In this document: piece by piece, positions 50,565-58,649 of the stretch
How the letters are laid out: every line of letters begins with the position of its first letter
How positions within the stretch are numbered: position 1 is the stretch's first letter
DNA from: Pseudomonas silvicola
Lineage (GTDB): Bacteria; Pseudomonadota; Gammaproteobacteria; Pseudomonadales; Pseudomonadaceae
DNA: 64,000 nucleotides
Reading direction: 5' to 3'
NCBI RefSeq assembly: GCF_026651855.1
Contig: NZ_CP093280.1
Span: 3,388,001-3,452,000 of the forward strand
Notes under the pieces: generated by a model
Databases searched by the model: none
Seen by the model: the letters and a program-made list of their open reading frames with translations, nothing else
Told to the model about the DNA's origin: nothing
Program-made: the position numbers and the translations under genes

Positions 50565-50596
50565 TTAATGTGTTAACCTTATAATTAAGAAGTTAA
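50565..50596. promoter_or_regulatory. Paired HpaR-type operators before hpaG1
   Basis: TTAA-TGTG-TTAA (50,565-50,576) and TTAA-GAAG-TTAA (50,585-50,596), 20 bp apart, i.e. two helical turns. They sit between divergent hpaG1 and hpaA and overlap the likely promoter of the meta operon. Confidence 0.6.
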
Positions 50597-50668
50597 TCAT
50601 CGTCAAGCGTGGCACAATGGCCTGCGGGCCGGCCAGCCACGCCATAACAAGAACATCGAGGTCGCGAC

Positions 50669-51574
50669 ATGAAGGACAGGCAACCCATCCCCAACATCAA
50701 CATCGGCCAGGTCTACGACCAGCGCTACAGCGACGCCGAGGTGCACTACGACCGCCTGGGCAACCTGGCCGGGTTCTTTGGCCGCAACATGCCGGTGCAC
50801 CGCCACGATCGGTTTTTCCAGGTGCATTACGTCAAGAGTGGCACTGTGCGGGTGTACCTGGATGACCAGCAGTTCGTGGAGTCGGGGCCGATGTTTTTCC
50901 TCACGCCGCCGACCATTCCGCACTCGTTCGTCACCGAGGCCGACGCCGATGGGCATGTGCTGACGGTGCGCCAGCAACTGGTGTGGCAGTTGATCGAGGC
51001 CGACGCCGCCCTGGCGCCCGGCCCGCAGCTGCCGGCCGCCTGCGTGGCGCTGGCGCACCTGGGGCCTGAGTACAGGGGCGAGATCGCTCGGCTGGAGCGT
51101 TTGTTCGACGAGCTGGCGTGCGAAATCGAGGCCGACCAGCCGGGGCGTGCGGCGGCCCTGGAATACCTGACGTGCTTGATCATGATCAGCCTGCTGCGCC
51201 TGTGCGCCAACTCGCTGGCCGCGCGCCCGGCGCGCCATGAAGACCTGAAGATCTTCCACCGCTTCAACGAATTGATCGAGGTGCACTACCGCCAGCACTG
51301 GCCGCTGTCCAGCTACGCCGGCGGCATCGGCGTCACCGAGGCGCGGCTCAACGACGTGTGCCGGCGTATCGCCGACCTGCCGTCCAAGCGGCTGATCCAG
51401 GAGCGCCTGATGCAGGAAGCGCGGCGCCTGCTGCTGTACACCGGCAGCTCGGCCAACGAAATCTGCTTTGCCCTGGGGTTCAAGGACCCGGCGTATTTCA
51501 GCCGGTTTTTCCAGCGCTACGCGCAGATGACCCCGGGTGAATACCGGCAGCGGCAGGCGGGTTTGAAGGGGTGA
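50669..51574 (+). CDS. hpaA: AraC-family activator of 4-hydroxyphenylacetate hydroxylase genes, HpaA
   Basis: This is a 301-aa AraC/XylS regulator. The N-terminal cupin (GFFGRNMPVHRHDRFFQVHYVKSGTVRVYLDDQQFVESGPMFFLTPPTIPHSF) senses the aromatic substrate. The C-terminal HTH pair (SYAGGIGVTEARLNDVCRRIADLPSKRLIQERLMQEARRLL...ANEICFALGFKDPAYFSRFFQRYAQMTPGEYR) binds DNA. It resembles E. coli HpaA, which activates hpaBC with 4-hydroxyphenylacetate. The genes it should activate start at 52,107. Confidence 0.92.
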   Translation: MKDRQPIPNINIGQVYDQRYSDAEVHYDRLGNLAGFFGRNMPVHRHDRFFQVHYVKSGTVRVYLDDQQFVESGPMFFLTPPTIPHSFVTEADADGHVLTVRQQLVWQLIEADAALAPGPQLPAACVALAHLGPEYRGEIARLERLFDELACEIEADQPGRAAALEYLTCLIMISLLRLCANSLAARPARHEDLKIFHRFNELIEVHYRQHWPLSSYAGGIGVTEARLNDVCRRIADLPSKRLIQERLMQEARRLLLYTGSSANEICFALGFKDPAYFSRFFQRYAQMTPGEYRQRQAGLKG

Positions 51575-52106
51575 CGGCGTGCTCATTATTGTTATCGCAT
51601 GGCGTGTGACCTGGGCTCCATGATTGCCGCTGGGCGTGCTGCCGGAAATGGCGTTTTGCTGGGTCTGATTGCACTTTTCATGTGCAGGCGTTGGATAGGG
51701 GAGCTCCTAGGTCTCGATCTCGCCCGAAAGGCTGGCCGAGTTTTCAGCTACCACAAATCAACAGGGAGGGGTGTGTTTAAGATGCCTTTATCAGGTGTGA
51801 CGATGCGTAAGAGGGGCAGATCTTCTGAGGTAGTGTTTAGCTATTGGGCAGGTATTCCGAAGGACGAAATGTAATTTGCAGAGGATCGCTTGCACTTTCG
51901 GAGTTGACCTGAGCGAGTTAGTAGTAGGCTCCGTGAAAAGTGCAATCGGCAATGTGGAACGTGCATTTTCCGAGTGGATGTCGAATTACATACTGGATAG
52001 GCATTCTTGACTGAGCCTGAGTTGGGCATCGTTGGTGCTGTATGTTCAGCGTCGGTGCAGCAACCTGGAAGGCTCCCGCTATCCCAATAATAAACAGAGT
52101 GGCACC
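51575..52106. promoter_or_regulatory. 530-bp control region upstream of the hydroxylase genes
   Basis: It has no convincing gene; the 91-codon frame at 51,599 lacks homology and a ribosome site. Four copies of a TGCAYTTT(T/C) word are present. ATTGCACTTTTCA at 51,668 has its exact complement at 51,934-51,946. TTGCACTTTCGGAGT lies at 51,890 and GTGCATTTTCCGAGT at 51,961. These may be HpaA binding sites. Confidence 0.5.
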
Positions 52107-53276
52107 ATGAAAAAGCCCAACCCCCTGCTTGAAGACCTCAAGGCCGTCCTGCCGCCCATCGCCGCCAACGCCTTTGTCGCCGAAAAAGATCGCAGCGTGC
52201 CCGCCGAAAACATCGCCCTGTTGAAAAACATCGGTATGCACCGGGCCTTCCTGCCTAAGAAGTTCGGCGGCATGGAAATCTCCCTGCCACAGTTCGCAGA
52301 CTGCATCGCCCTGCTGGCTGGCGCGTGCGCGAGCACCGCTTGGGCCATGAGCCTGCTGTGCACTCATAGCCATCAGCTGGCGATGTTCCCCGCCCGGCTG
52401 CAGGAAGAAGTGTGGGGCGAGAACCCCGACGCCACGGCCAGCAGTAGTATTGCGCCGTTCGGCCGTACGGAGGAAGTTGACGGGGGCGTGAGCTTTAGCG
52501 GCGAAATGGGCTGGAGCAGTGGTTGCGATCACGCCGAATGGGCCATCGTCGGCTTCCGTCGCAAGAACGCCGAAGGCACCCAGGACTACTGCTTCGCCGT
52601 GTTGCCGCGCAGCGATTACCAGATCCGGGACGACTGGTACGCGGTAGGCATGCGCGGTAGCGGCAGCAAGACCCTGATCATCGACAACGCCTTCGTGCCT
52701 GAGCACCGCATCCAGAAGGCTAAGGACATGATGGAAGGTAAGTCGGCTGGGTTTGGCCTGTACCCCGACAGCAAGATCTTCTACTCACCGTACCGCCCCT
52801 ATTTCGCTAGCGGCTTCTCTACCGTCAGCCTTGGCGTGGCTGAACGCATGCTGGAGGTGTTCAGAGAGAAAACCCGCAACCGCGTCCGCGCCTACACGGG
52901 TGCCGCAGTGGGCGCAGCCACTCCGGCCTTGATGCGCCTGGCCGAATCCACCCACCAGGTCGCCGCTGCGCGTGCCTTCCTGGAAAAAACCTGGCAGGAG
53001 CACGCTGAGCATAGCGAGGCCCATCGTTACCCTAGCCGCGAGACTCTGGCCTTCTGGCGCACCAACCAGGGCTACGCCACCAAGATGTGCATCCAGGCAG
53101 TTGACCGGCTGATGGAAGCAGCGGGTGGCGGGGCGTGGTTCGAGACCAACGAACTGCAACGCTTGTTCCGTGACGCTCACCTCACCGGCGCCCATGCCTA
53201 CACCGACTACGACGTCTGTGCGCAAATCCTAGGTCGCGAATTAATGGGGCTAGAGCCTGACCCCACTATGGTCTGA
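52107..53276 (+). CDS. 4-hydroxyphenylacetate 3-hydroxylase, oxygenase component (C2 type)
   Basis: This is a 389-aa flavin monooxygenase with the acyl-CoA dehydrogenase fold (group D), like C2 of Acinetobacter baumannii HPAH. It uses FMNH2 and O2 to hydroxylate 4-hydroxyphenylacetate to homoprotocatechuate. FLPKKFGGMEISLPQFADCIALLAGACASTAWAMSLLCTHSHQL and SSSIAPFGRTEEVDGGVSFSGEMGWSSGCDHAEWAIVG are typical. His87 and Ser113 keep the spacing of the C2 active-site His/Ser pair, and a C-terminal His is in HLTGAHAYTDYD. It is not the HpaB type found in E. coli. The reductase partner follows at 53,347. Start 52,107. Confidence 0.88.
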   Translation: MKKPNPLLEDLKAVLPPIAANAFVAEKDRSVPAENIALLKNIGMHRAFLPKKFGGMEISLPQFADCIALLAGACASTAWAMSLLCTHSHQLAMFPARLQEEVWGENPDATASSSIAPFGRTEEVDGGVSFSGEMGWSSGCDHAEWAIVGFRRKNAEGTQDYCFAVLPRSDYQIRDDWYAVGMRGSGSKTLIIDNAFVPEHRIQKAKDMMEGKSAGFGLYPDSKIFYSPYRPYFASGFSTVSLGVAERMLEVFREKTRNRVRAYTGAAVGAATPALMRLAESTHQVAAARAFLEKTWQEHAEHSEAHRYPSRETLAFWRTNQGYATKMCIQAVDRLMEAAGGGAWFETNELQRLFRDAHLTGAHAYTDYDVCAQILGRELMGLEPDPTMV

Positions 53277-53346
53277 TCCATCTGCGCTTTGTGTCTCATC
53301 CATAACAACAATCATGGCCGGTCCCTCGCCGGTCTGGGAGTCCAGC

Positions 53347-54273
53347 ATGTCCACAGAATTCGATACCCGCTCTTTTCGCCGCGCTCTGGGCAATTTCGCC
53401 ACTGGCGTGACCGTCGTGACAGCAGCAACCGAAGATGGTCGTAAAGTTGGAGTTACTGCCAACAGTTTCAACTCCGTGTCGCTTGATCCACCGTTGATTC
53501 TTTGGAGCATCGATAAGCGCTCCAGCAGCCATGAGGTGTTTGAGCAGGCGAGCCATTTTGCTGTCAATATCTTGGCAGCCGACCAGATTGATTTGTCCAA
53601 CAACTTCGCACGTCCCAAGGACGATCGCTTCGCCGAAATTGAATTTGAGCCTGGCGAAGGTGGTGCTCCCGTATTCGCCGACTGTTCGGCGCGCTTTCAC
53701 TGCGAGAAATACCAGCAGGTTGATGGCGGTGATCACTGGATCATGATTGGCAAAGTGGTTCATTTTGACGACTTTGGCCGCTCGCCGCTGCTTTATCACC
53801 AGGGCGCCTACTCCATGGTGCTGCCGCACACGCGTATGACTAAGCGTGCAGAGGGACAGGCACCGAGCAGTCATTTCCAAGGTCGCTTGAGCCACAACTT
53901 GTACTACCTCATGACCCAGGCTCTGCGCACCTATCAGGCCAGCTACCAGCCTCGCCAGTTGTCCACTGGTCTGCGCACAAGCGAAGCGCGCATGCTGATG
54001 GTGTTGGAGAGCGACGCGGGCCTGAGTCGCTGCGACCTGCAGCGTGAGGTGGCGATGCCGGCGCGAGAAATTGATGAGGCGGTGGCTAACCTCAAGCGTA
54101 AGGGGCTGGTCAGCGACGATGAGGAACGCGTGCGCTTGACCGTTAAAGGTATCGATGAGACCGAAGCTCTCTGGACTATTGCCCGTGAGCAGCAGGAAAA
54201 AGTCTTCGGCCAGTTCAACGCTGAGCAGATCGACACCTTCAAGACCGTGCTCAAGGCGATCATCGCGCTCTGA
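53347..54273 (+). CDS. 4-hydroxyphenylacetate 3-hydroxylase, flavin reductase component (C1 type)
   Basis: This is a 308-aa two-domain NADH:FMN reductase. Residues 1-~170 are the flavin-reductase domain (RRALGNFATGVTVVTAATEDGRKVGVTANSFNSVSLDPPLILWSIDKRSSSHEVF). Residues ~190-308 are a MarR-like winged-helix domain (SEARMLMVLESDAGLSRCDLQREVAMPAREIDEAVANLKRKGLVSDDEERVRLTVKG). In the A. baumannii C1 protein this C-terminal domain is an autoinhibitor that releases on binding 4-hydroxyphenylacetate. ATG 53,347 with GGGAGTCC upstream. Confidence 0.9.
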   Translation: MSTEFDTRSFRRALGNFATGVTVVTAATEDGRKVGVTANSFNSVSLDPPLILWSIDKRSSSHEVFEQASHFAVNILAADQIDLSNNFARPKDDRFAEIEFEPGEGGAPVFADCSARFHCEKYQQVDGGDHWIMIGKVVHFDDFGRSPLLYHQGAYSMVLPHTRMTKRAEGQAPSSHFQGRLSHNLYYLMTQALRTYQASYQPRQLSTGLRTSEARMLMVLESDAGLSRCDLQREVAMPAREIDEAVANLKRKGLVSDDEERVRLTVKGIDETEALWTIAREQQEKVFGQFNAEQIDTFKTVLKAIIAL

Positions 54274-54321
54274 ATTCAGGCTCCCGCAGGAGCTGTCCCC
54301 CATTTTTCTGGACATTCACTA

Positions 54322-55764
54322 ATGCAAATTACAGATGTGAGGTTACTCCGCCAACAAGCCTACCTCGACGGTGTTTGGGCTGACGCGGACAACGGCCAGA
54401 CCATCAAGGTCACCAACCCGGCCACGGGAGAAGTCCTGGGTACCGTGCCCAAGATGGGCGCCGCTGAAACCCGCCGCGCCATCGAAGCCGCCGACAAGGC
54501 GCTGCCGGCCTGGCGTGCTCTGACTGCCAAGGAGCGCTCCAACAAGCTGCGCCGCTGGTTCGAACTGATGATCGAAAACCAGGACGACCTGGCCCGCCTG
54601 ATGACCCTGGAGCAGGGCAAGCCACTGGCCGAAGCCAAGGGCGAAATCGGCTACGCCGCCTCGTTCATCGAGTGGTTCGCCGAAGAAGCCAAGCGCGTGT
54701 ACGGTGACACCATTCCTGGCCACCAGCCAGACAAGCGCCTGATCGTCATCAAGCAGCCAATCGGCGTTACCGCGGCCATCACCCCGTGGAACTTCCCGGC
54801 CGCCATGATCACCCGTAAAGCCGGCCCGGCCCTGGCCGCTGGCTGCACCATGGTGCTCAAGCCTGCCTCGCAGACCCCGTTCTCGGCCCTGGCCCTGGCC
54901 GAGCTGGCCGAGCGCGCCGGCATCCCTAAAGGCGTGTTCAGCGTAGTTACCGGCAGCGCCGGCGACATCGGCAGCGAACTGACCGGCAACCCGATCGTGC
55001 GCAAACTGTCGTTCACCGGTTCGACCGAAATCGGTCGCCAGCTGATGTCCGAATGCGCCAAGGACATCAAGAAAGTGTCCCTGGAACTGGGCGGCAACGC
55101 GCCGTTCATCGTGTTCGACGACGCCGACCTGGATAAGGCCGTCGAAGGCGCGATCATCTCCAAGTACCGCAACAACGGCCAGACCTGCGTCTGCGCCAAC
55201 CGCATCTACGTGCAGGACGCCGTTTACGACGCCTTCGCCGAGAAGCTGAAAGTGGCCGTCAACAAGCTGAAGATCGGCAACGGTCTGGAAGAGGGCACCA
55301 CCACTGGCCCGCTGATCGACGAAAAAGCCGTGGCCAAGGTCAAGGAGCACATCGCCGACGCCCTGAGCAAAGGCGCTACCGTGCTGACCGGCGGCAACGC
55401 GATGGAGGGCAACTTCTTCGAGCCGACCGTACTGGTCAACGTGCCGAAGACCGCTGCCGTGGCCAAGGAAGAAACCTTCGGCCCGCTGGCTCCACTGTTC
55501 CGCTTCAAAGATGAAGCCGAAGTGATCGCCATGTCCAACGACACCGAGTTCGGCCTGGCGTCGTACTTCTACGCCCGTGACATGAGCCGCGTGTTCCGCG
55601 TGGCCGAGGCCCTGGAATACGGCATGGTGGGTATCAACACTGGCCTGATCTCCAACGAAGTGGCGCCGTTCGGCGGCATCAAGGCTTCGGGCCTGGGCCG
55701 TGAAGGCTCCAAGTACGGCATCGAAGACTACTTGGAAATCAAATATTTGTGCCTCAACGTCTGA
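54322..55764 (+). CDS. gabD: NADP-dependent succinate-semialdehyde dehydrogenase
   Basis: This is a 480-aa aldehyde dehydrogenase closely resembling P. putida GabD. Active-site Glu in KKVSLELGGNAPFIVFDDADL and Cys in GQTCVCANRIYVQD, a CxC pair typical of GabD redox control; GREGSKYGIEDYLEIKYLCLNV is the C-terminus. It converts succinic semialdehyde from HpaI to succinate, completing the pathway. No gabT lies beside it, consistent with recruitment into the hpa cluster. Confidence 0.95.
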   Translation: MQITDVRLLRQQAYLDGVWADADNGQTIKVTNPATGEVLGTVPKMGAAETRRAIEAADKALPAWRALTAKERSNKLRRWFELMIENQDDLARLMTLEQGKPLAEAKGEIGYAASFIEWFAEEAKRVYGDTIPGHQPDKRLIVIKQPIGVTAAITPWNFPAAMITRKAGPALAAGCTMVLKPASQTPFSALALAELAERAGIPKGVFSVVTGSAGDIGSELTGNPIVRKLSFTGSTEIGRQLMSECAKDIKKVSLELGGNAPFIVFDDADLDKAVEGAIISKYRNNGQTCVCANRIYVQDAVYDAFAEKLKVAVNKLKIGNGLEEGTTTGPLIDEKAVAKVKEHIADALSKGATVLTGGNAMEGNFFEPTVLVNVPKTAAVAKEETFGPLAPLFRFKDEAEVIAMSNDTEFGLASYFYARDMSRVFRVAEALEYGMVGINTGLISNEVAPFGGIKASGLGREGSKYGIEDYLEIKYLCLNV

Positions 55765-55782
55765 CAGATTGTACTGAAAAGT

Positions 55783-55810
55783 AAAGCCGGGCTATGCGCG
55801 GCTTTTTTTT
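55783..55810 (+). terminator. Rho-independent terminator of gabD
   Basis: Stem AAAGCCG / CGGCTTT around GGCTATGCG, followed by T8, 19 bp after the gabD stop. Confidence 0.9.
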
Positions 55811-55831
55811 GGCGCAATGTCGACCTTGTGT

Positions 55832-55876
55832 ATGGGGTGCTAGGGGGCGAGTGTTCGAATCACTCCGTCCCGACCA
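55832..55876 (+). pseudogene. 3' fragment of a tRNA-Pro(GGG) gene (attachment-site repeat)
   Basis: By chance base 55,800+n corresponds to canonical tRNA position n: T33, anticodon GGG (34-36), G37, T-stem GAGTG / CACTC, loop TTCGAAT (54-60), acceptor CGTCCCG, discriminator A73 and an encoded CCA. The 5' half is absent: bases left of 55,832 do not pair with the anticodon stem. G37 and A73 fit tRNA-Pro. A 45-nt tRNA 3' end without its 5' half is the usual footprint of a tRNA-targeting integrative element. Confidence 0.82.
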
Positions 55877-55888
55877 TATTTTCTGAGA

Positions 55889-55921
55889 AAATCCAGTCAC
55901 TTACAGGTGCCTGGATTTTTT
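55889..55921. terminator. Hairpin after the tRNA fragment
   Basis: AAATCCAG / CTGGATTT with a 14-nt loop and a plus-strand T-run. It is probably the tRNA terminator; it also overlaps the stop codon of the minus-strand integrase remnant. Confidence 0.7.
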
Positions 55922-56080
55922 TATGCCCGCATTTTTTGGGGGTGAGGGAGTTTTGCCCCCACTTTTTGCCCCACCCGTAGCTTTTCGCTCGAGAATCCGC
56001 TGACACCCTGTCCCTTCTGCTTCATCCATGGCAATTGAGCGAGCTGTGCGTTCGCGGTTTCTGCTTAGCCATGGTGACTC
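55901..56080 (-). pseudogene. Possible C-terminal remnant of an integrase
   Basis: The minus strand is open for 59 codons to a TAA at 55,901: ESPWLSRNRERTARSIAMDE ... GGAKSGGKTPSPPKNAGIKKSRHL. The basic, Gly/Lys/Pro-rich tail ending next to a tRNA 3' fragment is what the C-terminus of a tRNA-island integrase looks like. No catalytic residues remain, and the frame is closed by a stop just upstream. The identification is an inference from position and composition. Confidence 0.35.
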
Positions 56081-56195
56081 TTACTCAGCCAGTGCCGCCT
56101 AAGGTCTAGATCATAGGCCAAACCATGTTTGCGGAGCCCTAGCCCTTCAGGATGCTGAGTAAGCGTTCGGACGGGGCTTGGAAGGGGTGTAGTGG

Positions 56196-57358
<1,163 letters not shown>

Positions 57359-57422
57359 CGGACACCTCTCTGTGGCGAGTATTCTCGCCTAAATGGGTGT
57401 CCGGTTTCATTAGACCACTACA

Positions 57423-57662
57423 GGGTGCGGGCTGGATCATAAGTGGATGTGACCAGTGAACGTGCTTATGGCCTCACTATCCTGACGCTACCGGTGCTCT
57501 TGCGTCTAAAACCCAGAAGTGACTGCCATAAAATTAAAGGAAGGGCGGGCGGGTGCAGATTGCTAGTGCCATGGAGTAAGCGCGATGCTCCACAGAAACG
57601 CTACCAAGCTAGCCGGCTGTAGTATCATTCTGTCACTACGTAGTCATCCAGAAGGGATTCAG
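57423..57662. other. 240-bp gap before the Hachiman genes
   Basis: It holds the right IS flank and presumably the hamA promoter. The hamA frame is open from 57,585 but without a ribosome site there. No other feature seen. Confidence 0.4.
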
Positions 57663-58649
57663 ATGCAAAAACTGTTTGAGGGTATCGCCTGGGACGACTG
57701 CCTCACCGTTAAAACCGATTGGGTTGAAAATTTTTTTCATCAGATTCCAGAGGTTCTAGATCTTAAGGTCCGGGCCCACGCTTTGTCTCTGAAGTTCTCT
57801 GGAAATCGTCAAGAAAGCCTCGCTTTAGCAAAGTATGTCGGCAATCGAATCCAGCATTATGTGTTCGATAGGCACGAACTGGAAGAGTACGAAGCGAGAG
57901 ACGAAAATCCATACCCTATGGCCTCCAGTTTTTTTGCTAACACTGATCCGGTCTACGATGGAAAATATGGTGAGCTTATCCTTTATCTTTTGGTTGAAGC
58001 TATCTTCAAAACGCCAATGGTATGTCATAAGCTCAGCTTGCTTACAAATGTTAAAGATCAAGTAAAGGGCGGAGATGGGATATTTTTTGGCGAAAGGCAC
58101 AGTAATTTGTCTATATTGATTGGTGAGTCTAAAATTTACCAGGATCTTGGTGGGGCGATTGGTAGTTCGCTAGATTCGATCGACAGATTCAATCAAAACT
58201 ATCTTCCGAGCTCCTTGGATCATGAACTCTTCATTGCCCGATCCAATATCTCAAAGAACCTCACGCTCGATCAGGCTAATGCATTGCTTAAAGCATTTCG
58301 ACCCGGCACAGAAGAGTACCAGGCCTGCAATAAAATATTCCCGATCCTCCTCATTTATGACGATACAAAAATTGGCAGCATTGAGGAGGAGGCTACTAAT
58401 AGAGATCACGCCGAAGAGCTAGTTTCCGACTGGATTAAACAGCATTCTATGGAAGCGGTAAAAAATATAAGAGCTCGACTGCAGGATAAATCCGAGCTGC
58501 GCAAGTTGTTTCTTGAGTTTTTTTTGGTTCCAATGAATAGTGTTGAGGTTTTCAAAAAAACACTATTTAAGCAGATTCACGGGATTGAATTCAAAGAAAT
58601 GCCAAAGCCATCAGGTATTAAGAAAGCAGCTAGGAAGGCAGCTAAATGA
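57663..58649 (+). CDS. hamA: Hachiman anti-phage nuclease HamA (DUF1837)
   Basis: This is a 328-aa DUF1837 protein. The PD-(D/E)xK-like nuclease signature is visible: Glu104/Glu112 in YDGKYGELILYLLVEAIF, Asp138 in KGGDGIFFG and the E-x-K of ILIGESKIYQD (Glu155, Lys157). In Hachiman, HamA is a DNA-degrading effector held by the helicase HamB until phage or damaged DNA is sensed. Start ATG 57,663 (MQKLFEGIAWDD) with GAAGGGA upstream; 26 open codons before it are not conserved. The C-terminus is Lys/Ala-rich. The ATGA overlap with hamB indicates coupled translation. Low GC against the core genes. Confidence 0.88.
   Translation: MQKLFEGIAWDDCLTVKTDWVENFFHQIPEVLDLKVRAHALSLKFSGNRQESLALAKYVGNRIQHYVFDRHELEEYEARDENPYPMASSFFANTDPVYDGKYGELILYLLVEAIFKTPMVCHKLSLLTNVKDQVKGGDGIFFGERHSNLSILIGESKIYQDLGGAIGSSLDSIDRFNQNYLPSSLDHELFIARSNISKNLTLDQANALLKAFRPGTEEYQACNKIFPILLIYDDTKIGSIEEEATNRDHAEELVSDWIKQHSMEAVKNIRARLQDKSELRKLFLEFFLVPMNSVEVFKKTLFKQIHGIEFKEMPKPSGIKKAARKAAK

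Noticed and set aside
51599-51874. 91-codon plus-strand ORF between hpaA and the hydroxylase genes
   Set aside because: One hydrophobic stretch but no ribosome site or homology; the region fits a control region better.
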